Origin: Sphagnum magellanicum
Taxonomy: Eukaryota; Streptophyta; Sphagnopsida; Sphagnales; Sphagnaceae
Direction of reading: 5' to 3'
Length of the DNA: 64,000 nt
NCBI GenBank assembly: GCA_021904315.1
Contig: CM038920.1
Coordinates: forward strand, 14,818,001 to 14,882,000
A model generated the notes under the pieces. That model saw only the letters and a list, made by a program, of their open reading frames with translations. It did no database searches and was not told where the DNA came from. Below, in pieces: positions 38,344 through 48,545 of the stretch (the first letter of the stretch is position 1; each line of letters begins with the position of its first letter). The translations under genes and the position numbers were made by a program.

Positions 38344-38460
38344 ATAGGTAAGTAAACTAGGTAGGCTTATCACCTAGGTAGATAGGCTAAATGCCCTACC
38401 AAACCTAAGCAAGTTAGGTATCTAGGTAGATAAGCTAAGAAAGTAAGCTAGGCAAGCTAT
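38344..38460. repeat. TAGG/CCTA cluster 4
   Basis: 'aataggtaagtaaactaggt', 'cacctaggtagataggc' and 'ctaggtagataagc' alternate with 'ccctaccaaacctaag'. Confidence 0.7.
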
Positions 38461-39439
38461 GGCATACACATTATTTTTGGGTATTGGTTTATTAAATATC
38501 AACATTACATTTTAAATACAATTTTTCCTTTTAAAATATAGTTGTTTTGATTTGATATTGACATGGAGGCCAAATATAACCCATACTGTAATAAAAGTTG
38601 GAATTTTTTGTGTCAAGGTCTACAATGTAATCAAATTTACAACTTTTCTTTCAACCATGACCATAAATTTTGAACTGTTATAGCCATTAAGAATGTTTTA
38701 AATTAAAATTAACAACATTGATGTACATGCACCTAAAAGGATCAACACATGTGGCCTTTTTTATGAAATATATTAGAGTTCACAATAGATTTGAAAACAA
38801 CTGGTGAAGGTTTAAGTAATAAAAAAACACGTTCAATTTTAAAGGTGTTGAAAAACATTATGTTAACAAATGCTTTGTGCATGAAAAAGAACTCTAAGAA
38901 CATAATGAAATGACTTCAAATTCATGGGATTCCAACTTCATGAGTAAACAAACACAATTCCTAAAGGTGGATAATTATTTCATTAAATACAACAATTTTT
39001 TTTTTCAAAGTAGTGTAGGTATGATTTTCACTACAATCAACAAATGTTTTTGGCTCATTTTATTATGATTGCACCCAATTGTAGTCATGTAGTTGCAAAA
39101 ATGATTAAAGATATATGATTAAGGACATATGATTATATGGTTCAATTAAGGCATAGTCCAAAAATGTTTTAGTCATGAAAGATAAATTTTGGTGTTGTGA
39201 AAACATTGGGGATTGATTGATGAAAAATCAAAAAGGCAATGAGGAGGGTTTAATGGGATATAGTTTATAATGTTTTTTAGATCAACTTAATGCAAACAAG
39301 CTATTGAAATGTTCTACTACAAGCAATGAAAGATGTCATTATAAATTAGTGGACCAAATAAACAATAATGTTTCCATAAAAAAAAATGTTGTGAAAAGGT
39401 GAATTGCTACCTATCTATTTACATGCATGCCTACTATAG

Positions 39440-39525
39440 CTAGGATGTCACAAGTTGAAGTTGAACCCCTCACCTCTTCAAAAAAAACCACTTGTCTTTA
39501 ACCAATGCACTACACTTTCATGAAT
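39440..39525 (-). ncRNA. tRNA-derived SINE-like promoter region
   Basis: On the minus strand, 'tagtgcattggttaaagaca' (box A-like, about 39513-39494) is followed about 40 bp later by 'ggggttcaacttcaac' (box B-like, about 39469-39454). Spacing and order suit a Pol III promoter of a tRNA-derived SINE. No tRNA cloverleaf is claimed. Confidence 0.45.
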
Positions 39526-39591
39526 GAGTATAATTTGTCAATATGTTATTATCAACACATGTTTATTTCACATCTTTTTATATTACTTATG

Positions 39592-39845
39592 TAGGTAGAA
39601 AGGTAGGTAATAAATAGGTAGATTGTAGGTAGATAGATGGTCAAAATTTTGATACACCTATTTACTATTACTAACCCCAAACCCACTTATCAAGTCTACC
39701 TACAACCTATACCTCTGCATGGTCTATGTTCCGGCTATTTTTTTGTTTTGTCCAATTGTGATGTTAGATTCAAATGGAAAGTTTAGGTTTTCAGAAATTA
39801 ATATTATTTTAAAAAAATTACCAATTTTAAGTAGGTAGGTGTCCA
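39592..39845. repeat. TAGG/CCTA inverted cluster 5
   Basis: 'gtaggtagaaaggtaggtaa' and 'gattgtaggtagatagat' (39592-39640) face 'caagtctacctacaacctat' (39690-39713), with one more 'gtaggtaggt' at about 39832. Confidence 0.75.
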
Positions 39846-40465
39846 ATAGTTTTTTTTTATTCAAACTCAAAACATGGTCTTCATGATGTTCACATGGCCA
39901 TTATGAATATGCAATGATGTAATTATGACTATGTTTAATCATGTAGTTGTAAAATGAACATGTTTTCGTAGTCCTATGGTCATAAACATGACTAAGTACA
40001 CATAGTTGTTGTGATGGCACAAACATGACTACATGACGAAAGCTTGAACACAATCACATGTGGCATTAGTTATGAAAGCTAGGTGTTGGCATAATGGATG
40101 CACACTTTGATTAAAGGCCTAATGCATGAATGGTCAATATTTTCTTTTACTAATGAACTTGAGTGGTGTGACTCATTTCACTATTCATCAAATGGGACAT
40201 ATAATTAAGAGACGTAAAAAAAATGACATCCGTAGTCAAGATGGCCAATGGGTTTTCTAATCAAATGGACAAATTTGTAGTCAAGATGGAAAAAAATGAA
40301 ATTCCTAATCAAGATGTCCAATGGTTTTTTGGTCAAATTGGGCATTTTATTGTGCCATTTTGGTTACGCTATTATTTTGGTTACCCTAATATCTATATTA
40401 GGTTAAGCTACTATAGGTCTAGGCTTAACTTGTAGTCTATCAATACTAGGTATGCTAGTCATTAA

Positions 40466-40695
40466 TATCTACCTACCTATTATTTTCTTATGTAATAAGT
40501 ACCTAGGTAGGTAATATATGTTGAACAAAATTTTTGGCAAGTATGTATGTAAATAGGCTATATTTACGCTAGGAAGGTAAATAAGTGTGGTAGGTAAGTA
40601 GATGGGCAATACACCTACCTACCCTCAACCTACAACCTAGGTCTAGGTCTATATACCTATTATTTAGCCTTCCTACAAGTATACCTACATAAGTA
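40466..40695. repeat. TAGG/CCTA inverted cluster 6
   Basis: CCTA words at 40470-40480, TAGG words at 40503-40605 ('acctaggtaggtaatatatg', 'gtggtaggtaagtagatggg') and a long CCTA arm at 40610-40690 ('acacctacctaccctcaacc'). Confidence 0.75.
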
Positions 40696-40749
40696 GTGTA
40701 CATAATGTAAGATGTGAAAAAAAATTAATTACAAAATTTATAATTTATA

Positions 40750-40830
40750 AAATTGTGGTCCATTGGTTAAGGACTTGATTTATCAAGATTAAGAAAATGA
40801 AAATTTCATCTCCTTATATTTATAGTTCTT
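40750..40830 (+). ncRNA. tRNA-derived SINE-like promoter region
   Basis: 'gtggtccattggttaaggac' (40755-40774) resembles a tRNA box A; a weak box B ('gaaaatttcatctcc') follows at about 40798. The arrangement matches the two minus-strand copies at 39440 and 41950. Confidence 0.4.
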
Positions 40831-41249
40831 AGATGTTGATGCCCAAGGGGCTAGCTAAGATTACAACTAGCCTACTTAGTTACTTTTTTTTTTACAACCT
40901 ACATGCACTTACCTACTACCTACCACAAAAATGTTATTTTTACCAATAAATGGTTTGTTGCTCAACCAACACTACTACAAATCATGATTTTTTAAGAGGT
41001 CCAAATTGATTAATCTGTCATTTTTTATTTATGAACATATACATTTCGATTAAAAGCCAAAGGCTTGAATGACACATGTATTTTTTGACTAATCAATTTG
41101 ACTATATTGGTTTATTTGATTAGATATATATAATCAAGTTGTACAACCTTAATCAAAATAGTCAGTGGACTTTAATCAAGTGGAACATTTAGTAAATATA
41201 GCCAACGATTTATAATCAAATGCAACATGGTTTGCTACCCTATGCGTCT

Positions 41250-41400
41250 ACCTCTTACCTACTCACCCACCTATTTACCTAACTAATTACTTACTTATCT
41301 ATTACCAACTTGCCCACCCACAACTTACCTACCTACTTACCTACTTATATGTTTTCACCTTCGTACAACCTACCTACTTACATATTACTTGCCTAAATTT
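41250..41400. repeat. CCTA-only cluster 7
   Basis: A long run of 'cttacctacc', 'acctatttacctaac' and 'acttacctacctacttacct' words without a TAGG partner arm; a smaller CCTA patch is at 40868-40923. Confidence 0.7.
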
Positions 41401-41695
41401 AACCACCAAATGTACACAAGAAGAAATATTGGGTTTTCCATTACCCAAATCCATTATTTTTTAATGAAATGGGACAAAGTTCACTAATATGCAACTTACA
41501 TGGTTTTGGTAAAAAAGGACTAGTTGATTAGGACATATTTAGTGAAATATTTTTTAATTGTTTTGGGTAATGACATGTTGCACTAGGTAATTTGTAATTT
41601 TAAAAAATTGGCATGGATATTATGAGGTCCCAAGGTAATATGACATGGATTGACATGCCACATCACCATGTAACACATTTAAAACTCTTGTATCG

Positions 41696-41765
41696 TTTTT
41701 CGTTTTTTTTGTTTTTTTGTTTTTTTTTTTTGTTTTTTTTTGTTTTTTTTTTTTTTTTTTTTCTT
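41696..41765. repeat. Poly(T) tract with G interruptions
   Basis: Long T runs separated by single G or C bases; on the minus strand an A-rich tail. It lies about 190 bp from the SINE-like box B and could mark a retroposon end, but the link is not shown. Confidence 0.9.
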
Positions 41766-41944
41766 CCAATCATGGATTGTAAATTTTTCACGGCATGTTG
41801 ACAAAAATACATGTCATGATTTAATATTAATATTTTTTTTCTAATAAAATATTTTGAAGATATTCAGTACCATCATACATGTTTCGTATATCATATTTAT
41901 ACATGATACATCAATGTATATACACATTAAATACATTAATGCAC

Positions 41945-42012
41945 ACATTCATCAAGGTTTGAACTCAAGACTTCAGGAGATACACCAAGCTCTTCACCAC
42001 TAAACCACTTAA
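41945..42012 (-). ncRNA. tRNA-derived SINE-like promoter region (best example)
   Basis: Minus strand: box A 'gtggtttagtggtgaagagc' (42009-41990) then box B 'gagttcaaacc' within 'cttgagttcaaaccttgatg' (about 41971-41952). Both boxes fit tRNA consensus well. A weaker relative is at about 56555-56573 ('gtggtttagtggtgtacaat' on the minus strand) and perhaps at 44285 (plus). Confidence 0.55.
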
Positions 42013-43640
42013 AGTATTTGATAAGATAAAATGAAAGTTTAATTTTATTATCTTCAACATGAAACTATTCAAAAAATTCAAACTTCAACATACTTTCTTT
42101 TTTTCAAAATTTATTCAAATGCTACAAATGAAAACATGATCTTGAAATTTAATCTATTCATGAAAATAATTATAATTTATAATTATGCAATATGAAGGGT
42201 TCCAAAAAAAAAAACTTAAAACATGTTATGAATAAAAAGAAATCTACAAATCTTTTTTGTGTAAATTCATCTATAGTATTCATAGATGGGATTGAATTCG
42301 ATGTGAATTCAAAAGTGCTTTCATTAAATCTTTAACAAAAATATTTTTATTGTATAAAATATATGTTCAATACCCTCCCCCACCCTTTAATCAACAATTT
42401 TTTCATTTTATCTTTGGTGGCAAATTTCCTAAAGTTGGTAGTTTTTTTTGGGGAGAATTTACAAAATAATGAAATTTCAAATAATTTTTTTGAGGGGGGG
42501 CATTCCTTTAAAAAATAAAAATATATGCGAGTAATAATATAAAGTGTCATATATTAATTATTGCGTAAAAGGTATTATTTATTCAAAAATATATTTATAA
42601 TTTATATAAATCGTGTAATAATTAATAATCATAACATATAATTAATACATGTTGGTTTAAATATGTGCATATTAAAAAAAATAGGCAAAAGGCGAGAAAC
42701 AAAAGGTTAAACAATCATATAATACATTCCAAAAAATGTTTTGTTTGATGCACATGGTTTAAAACTCGAACATTTAGTGACCCCCTATGAGAATAATGCA
42801 AGTTTAATGATTTTTTTAAAAACTTTGAGATCACAAATTTGAAAGAACAAAAAGATTATTCATAATGAGTAATGATTAATAATTTCAATATCAAAACCAT
42901 AAATAGTTCCAACATCAAACTTACTTTGAAGTTACATCAACATATAAATATATATAAGTTAAAATTTTATAATAGGTTCTAAGACTTGTACCCAAAATAT
43001 AGGTGTTTAGCAACCTAATATCTCCATATATTTTTTATAACCAAAACATAACTAAATATTTTTTTATCAATGACCATCATTTGAACAACACCATAAACTT
43101 GAAAATAATAATAATAACTCATTGATGTCATTATTATGATATCACCATTTTGAATGTTTAATTTTTTTAAAATAATTGAAAATTTTCATCTCTAAACACT
43201 TAGACATAATCTTGTAACAAAACAAGCCTAAAATAAATGTTAAATCATGGTAGAAATAAGAATAATAATATACCCCAAAAAAAAAATTAAAAATCTAACT
43301 AATACTTATATTTTTCATACATCAAGAGATCAAAATGGAGAAATAATTGAAGGATTGTTTAAATTGAGGTTTTGTTATTGTGGCATCATAAACATTGTAA
43401 TAAAAAAACTTGTCCAATAATGAACAAACAAGGGAAAAAAACATAACTTTAAATTATGTAAATGTCCAAGCTTGAACATTATTTTTAAAAAATATAAAGG
43501 TCTACATCAACCTTAGACTTTGGATATATGAACATATATAAACTTTTTCACTTGTTATTTGTGCACGATGATAATAAATCAAATAGTGGTCAAATTGGAT
43601 AAATAATTGCAATGGGTGGTAGTGAAAAAACCCAATATTT
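42013..43640. other. AT-rich, no gene seen
   Basis: Long A/T runs and no domain-bearing frame. The minus frame 42550-42347 is low complexity. Confidence 0.4.
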
Positions 43641-43650
43641 TTTCTTGTGG

Positions 43651-44241
43651 TAACCGCTATGTTTAACCACTAAGTTTATCCAAATTTTAACCATTAAATT
43701 TAACTTAGGTTTAGCCATTACATTTGACATTAAGTTTAGTTTAAGTTGAACCATTAAATTTGGCCACTAAATTTAACCATTAGATGTAACCTTGGTTAAA
43801 GCACTAGATTTACCCATTAGGTTTAGGCTACGTATAATCACTATGCTTAGCCATTAGGTTTAGCCTAAGTTTAACTACTATGTTTAGCTAATTTATAGTC
43901 ATTATGTTTAACCATTAAATTTAGGCATTAGGTTTATCAACTAGTTTTAGTCATTATGTTTAGTCAAGGTTCAATTATTATGTTTAACCATTAGATTTAA
44001 CCAATAGGTTTGACCATGAAATTTGGTCATTAGGTTTATTAACTAAATTTAACCATTATGTTTAACCACTAAATTTGATCATTAAATTTAACCAAGGTTT
44101 AGCCATTGGATTTTATCATTAAGTTTAGCCAAGGTTTAACCATTATGTTTAACCATTAGATTAAACCATTAAGTTTAGCCATTAGGTTTAACTTAATTTT
44201 AACCACTAGTTGTCACCTATTTTTAATCACTATGTTTAGTG
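43651..44241. repeat. 13-bp minisatellite, about 40 units
   Basis: Units are variants of AACCATTAGGTTT, for example 'aaccattatgttt', 'aaccactaaattt', 'gatcattaaattt', 'agccattaggttt' and 'aaccattaagttt', with a recurrent 11-bp short form 'aaccaaggttt'. Divergence between neighbours shows an old array. Confidence 0.9.
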
Positions 44242-44740
44242 ATGTGAAATAAATGTGTGAAACAAGTTAAACACCTTTGATGATGTAGTCCATTAGTAAA
44301 GACTTTACTTGCTCATGTTCATGCTCACAAGCTCGTGGACTAGCATCCTTCCCTTTTGTTTATAGGAGCCAAAGATTTCTTCGCCTTCCATATGTGCGAT
44401 TTTAATTATGCAAGCCAATCACAGGGAAAAAAAAAGATGGCAATAAAATTATATTTGATTCACTAAAAATCAACAACCATAATATAGAGGATGTTTTTAT
44501 GCAAGGACACGTAAACCAAAGAAGAAATGCACTAGCACGAAAAATATTTTGGAAAAGGGGGCAACAAGACATTTCAAGTAGAAGACAATTCTTACAAATA
44601 GGTTAACTCAAATTAGGCACAAGATAGTATACACAAAAAGGAAGGGCAATTTGTGGAAGAAAGTAATTAAAGACAACATAATAACGAATAACAAATTTGT
44701 GCATCATATAGAAACCACCATGTATATTGAAGGCCATGAA
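44242..44740. other. No gene seen; possible tRNA-like motif
   Basis: 'tagtccattagtaaagac' at about 44287 resembles a SINE box A, but no good box B follows. The remainder is featureless. Confidence 0.3.
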
Positions 44741-46100
44741 AGAAGATGCAGAAGAAATTGTATATGATTCAATAAAGGATATTATGGGTGGATACTATAG
44801 GTGCCTATGTGTAAATATGACACAAATGTCATAGTAGGACCATATGAATTACCATATATGTGTACATATAATCATAATGTATGACATGTATGGAGCTCTT
44901 ATATTAGCAATGTTTATTGAAAAATTATAGGTGTGATTCGTAAATATATGTGTATCATGCATATAGCATGTGCATGAGTTATGCAAGTGAATTTGTATGA
45001 TTAGTTATGTTTTATGCAAGTAATTGAAGTGATCCTAAAGATGTACATATTTTAAAATAGAAAATGTGTCAATATATGTCTACCATTGATATGTGAACCA
45101 TTTGCAAATATGGAAAAGGGGCATCATATGTACATACGAACCATATGTAAAAAATTTAACATTTGCAATATATGTACAATAAGTATTTGAATGATCCATT
45201 GACATGTACCATAAATATTTTGCAAAATTGATGTACCATCTAAAGTTGCCACATGTATTTACATCATCTATTGGTGATTTAGATGTAAAAATAATATATA
45301 TATTCCATACATTGAGAATCATGTGCAAGGGTTAGGTATTTGAAGTTGTACTTATTTTTGTGCACCATATACATGTATGGCACAAGTGTCATGACTACAA
45401 CATATGGAAAGCCAGATATCTGTGAGATATGCCATTCTAATGTGTGAGATTCATGAACCACCTAGGTTGTCCATTTTTTATTAAAACACATAGTTGTGTT
45501 CAAGAAATAAAAGTTTATTATAAATACATCATATGTATAAGCAATGTATATTCATTTGCATGTGATTTAATTAGATCCTAAACATGTGCATTAGAGTTGT
45601 ATTTATATTTGGACTACATTTGTAGACACATGTTTATATTCATTTGGAAGTCCATCCTAGGTCAATTGATATGTGAACCATATGCATATATGGCACATGT
45701 CTACCATATAGGTGCACCTCATGTCTCAAATGCAACATATGGAAGATATGAACAATATGTATAGATTAGAACATATTAACACATGTATCATATGTATTTT
45801 ATGTAACATTTGAAACATATGGACCACATGAATATGAATGATGCATGAAAGAGTACCATAAGTATTTGCAACATTGATGTGCCATCAAAATGTGTCAAAT
45901 GTGTGTACATCATGTCTTATGCATTTAGATGTAAGAATAGAATGTGTACTCCAAAAATAGATGAATGCCATACATACATGTGCATGTGCTATGTATATGA
46001 TAATGTGTGCATTTGTACAACTATGGGTTTGCATATGATTTCAATGGATTTCGGACATAAAAAATGCAAATACTTGATATGACCATTCGAAAATTTAGAC
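44741..46100. repeat. CATATG-rich, diverged tandem repeat of about 0.6 kb
   Basis: 'attgatatgtgaaccat' occurs at about 45084 and 45666. 'aatgatccattgacatgtac' (about 45191) corresponds to 'aatgatgcatgaaagagtac' (about 45836), and both are followed by 'attgatgtaccatc'-like, 'tacatcat' and 'tttagatgtaa' words. The array is saturated with 'accatatg', 'catatgtac' and 'acatgt' palindromes. Open frames on both strands (45080-45328, 45879-46079) follow from the repeat. Confidence 0.65.
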
Positions 46101-46293
46101 AAATTCTCAATACATTTTTAAATATATTTTTGGATGTGAATCCTAGCTCCATGTGCATGTGTAGGATTGATGAATATGACAAAATGTTGACAAGATTTAT
46201 TCATATGAATATCTTACAATTTTACATAGAAAATATACACCCATGGAATATTTTCACAAAATGAAATCAAACCAACACTTTTGCATAATGGAA

Positions 46294-46313
46294 TAGGGTT
46301 TAGGTTTAGGGTT
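46294..46313 (+). repeat. Short interstitial telomere-like repeat
   Basis: 'agggtttaggtttagggttt' contains plant TTTAGGG units with one 6-bp variant. Confidence 0.7.
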
Positions 46314-46711
46314 TGAATCGGTCAGTATATAGGTAATGTGTTTAGCTTATGCAATTGATATATTTCCAAAATCGGGCTTACATCACAAATTCCAATTGTT
46401 AGTTGTCTAATTTTCAGAGGAAGAAGCTATGGCAACATAGGAAAGGTGTGGCAATAGCTAGATGAGTTCAAAATAGAGGAGGTAGCATCTATCATTGTTA
46501 ATGATTGAAGAAGAGGAGAGTGGTGAGGATTTTTCAATGTGCGAAAAAGAGAAAAGTGCACGTCTCATGGACATGATGGTCATGTAATACACATCTTCCA
46601 CACCTTTTTCAACTTCAATTCTTGAAAGTATATCTTTTTATATGTGTAGTTGATGTTTGGTCTTCTTCTTTGTCAAGTTAAAATTTGAGTCCATTTCCTT
46701 TGTAGGGGGAA

Positions 46712-46732
46712 GGGTTTAGGGTTTAGGGTTTA
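46712..46732 (+). repeat. Interstitial plant telomere repeat (TTTAGGG)
   Basis: 'gggtttagggtttagggttt' carries nearly three TTTAGGG units. Such short runs may be telo-box promoter motifs or repair scars. Fits a land-plant origin. Confidence 0.85.
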
Positions 46733-46959
46733 GATCCACTTGGAGATGTGGATCAATAAGAGAGTGGTAAAGAATTTGAAGAGGAGAAGTAAGAGTTGGA
46801 GACACAAGTGGAACTTTCTCTAGTTTTTTCAACACACGACTTTGGAAGGTAGAACCTCCTTGAGAAGGTAAGTTCTCCTTTCCTTCTGTTCAAGCTTGAG
46901 CGAGAAGAAGAACTAGATCATTTTTTTTCTCATATGCAAGTTTCTTATTGAATTTTTTT

Positions 46960-48545
46960 CAATGGCCAAGCTTTTTTTTTCATTTTTTTTTAAACATAAC
47001 ACGGTTAATGTTGTTGAAAACTTGTAAAAAAATATGCCAAGCTTTTCTCAATGCCTAAAAAAGTTTGGCACATTTTTTTCTGTAATATTCATCATCTTCT
47101 TCCTCTTCATCTTCATCTTTTTTTGTGTCTTAATAATATGGTTGCAAAAAAAACGTTCATTGGGTTTCTCTCAATGCTAAGAAAAGCTTGGTCGGCGATT
47201 TTTTCCTCGTCTTCTTCATCTTTTATTTTGTAGAAAAAAATCTCACCAAGGTACTCTCAGTACCAAAAATACCTTGGCAGGATTTTTTCTACAAAACTTT
47301 TTTTCCCCTTCTTCTCTTTCTTTATCCACTTCTTTTTCTTTTTCTATTTTTCTTCCTTTTCTTCCTCTACCTCATTCATACAAGGTTTCTTCTTTGTAAG
47401 AGAACACCCACCAAGCTTCTCTTGGTACCAAGAGATGTTTGGTGGGAATTTCCTTTCATTATTTGCCGTCTCTCCTATGTGTCATGTTAGGAAAAAAACA
47501 TGTTGAGCTTTTCTTAGCACCGAGAGAAGCTTGGCAGACTATTTTTTCCCCAATTTTTCTTCTCCATTTTGTTTTTTGGTCTTTTCTTCTTCTCCTCCCT
47601 CTTCCTCTTCTTCTTCTTCTTCTTCCTCCTCTTCTTCCTTTTCCTCTTCCTCTTGCTTCTTCCTCTTCCTATTGTAACATCAAAGCCCATCGGGCTTTTC
47701 TCAGTGCCGAGAGAAATTAGGCAAGTTTTTTTTCCCCAAAACTTCTTCTTCTTCTTCTTTCTATAGCTTCTTCTTCTTCTTCATTGTCTACTTCCTCTTC
47801 TTCTCCATCATTTTCTTCTTCTTTGTTTTTTATGACTACATAAAAAATCTTGTCAAGGTATTCTTGGCACCAAAAGTACCTCGACGAGATTTTTTCCTAA
47901 AAGATCTTTTTGCTCCTTCTTCTTTTTCCTCTTCCTCCTCCTCTTCTTCTATCACTTCTCTTTTAAGTGTGGTTGCATGAAAAGAGTCGGTAGGGCTTCT
48001 TTCAACACTAACAGAAGCTCGACAAACTCTTTCCTTATCCAAACTTCTTCTCCTTCTTTTTTTTCTATATTTTCTTCTTTTTATTTTTCTTTTTCTTCCA
48101 CGTTTTCATCTTCTTCAACATCTTCTTCTTCTTCCTCTTCTTTCACTTCTTCACAACCTTGTTACAAGATTCAAGCCCATTGGGCTTCTCTCAACACCGA
48201 GAGAAGTTCGACATGTTTTTTCTTCCCTAAACTTGTTCTCCTTCTTCTTCCTCTTCTCCTTATGCTTTTTCTTCTTCTTTTATCATGTTTTTCTTCCTCT
48301 TCCTTTTCTGCTTCTTTTTCTTTTTCAATTCTTAAGGTTATAGAAAAATATCCCACTAAGGTAGTTTTGGCATCAAAAGTTCCTTAGTGGGATTTTTTTC
48401 CACAAGATTCTTCTTTTCCTTCTTCTTCATTGTTATTTTCTTTTGCATTCTCTTGATTTGATATTCAAGTAATCTTTGCAGAAAAAAAAACTTGTTAAGC
48501 TACCCTTAATGCTAAGAATATCTTGGTGGGTTTTTTTATAGTAAA
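46960..48545. repeat. Array of about 11 hairpins separated by polypyrimidine
   Basis: Each unit has an imperfect palindrome of about 30-40 nt followed by a T tract (usually ATTTTTTTCC), then a CTT-rich spacer. Palindromes begin near 47035, 47157, 47241, 47406, 47499, 47686, 47848, 47985, 48176, 48349 and 48490. Examples of facing arms: 'ccaaggtactc'/'taccttgg', 'ccaccaagcttctcttgg'/'ccaagagatgtttggtgg', 'gggcttctctc'/'gagagaagttcg'. Two unit types recur: one built on CCAAGGTA (47241, 47848, 48349, 48490) and one on AAGCTTCTC. Open frames coding for Ser/Phe/Leu-rich or (minus strand) Glu/Arg/Lys-rich peptides are consequences of the CTT spacers. Confidence 0.85.

Larger units (their letters stand above)
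38211..41400. mobile_element. CACTA-type debris field with TAGG clusters
   Basis: Several CACTA-like termini lie here (CACTATGCCAAATG at 38215; TTTTCAAAGTAGTG ending about 39017; CACTACAATCAAC about 39031; CACTACTACAAATC about 40976) without matched partners. Short words such as 'catgact', 'tagtcatg', 'tagttgcaa' and 'atcaaatgg' are densely repeated, as in CACTA subterminal zones (38240-38330, 39050-39180, 39960-40050, 40215-40340, 41150-41240). TAGG/CCTA clusters sit between them. Several nested, broken non-autonomous elements are the likely explanation. Confidence 0.5.

Noticed and set aside
38215-39017. A complete CACTA element between CACTATGCC and CAAAGTAGTG
   Set aside because: The terminal repeats hardly match beyond CACTA and the flanking triplets differ (agg against tag).
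11642-41400. TAGG repeats as telomeric DNA
   Set aside because: The plant telomere unit is TTTAGGG; these clusters use TAGG in facing orientation and never TTTAGGG.
39440-42012. Functional tRNA genes
   Set aside because: Only promoter-like boxes are visible; no complete acceptor stem or cloverleaf could be drawn.
47051-48387. Open frames coding Ser/Phe/Leu-rich (plus) and Glu/Lys/Arg-rich (minus) peptides
   Set aside because: They result from CTT-rich spacers, exist on both strands and are shared only because the DNA is repetitive.
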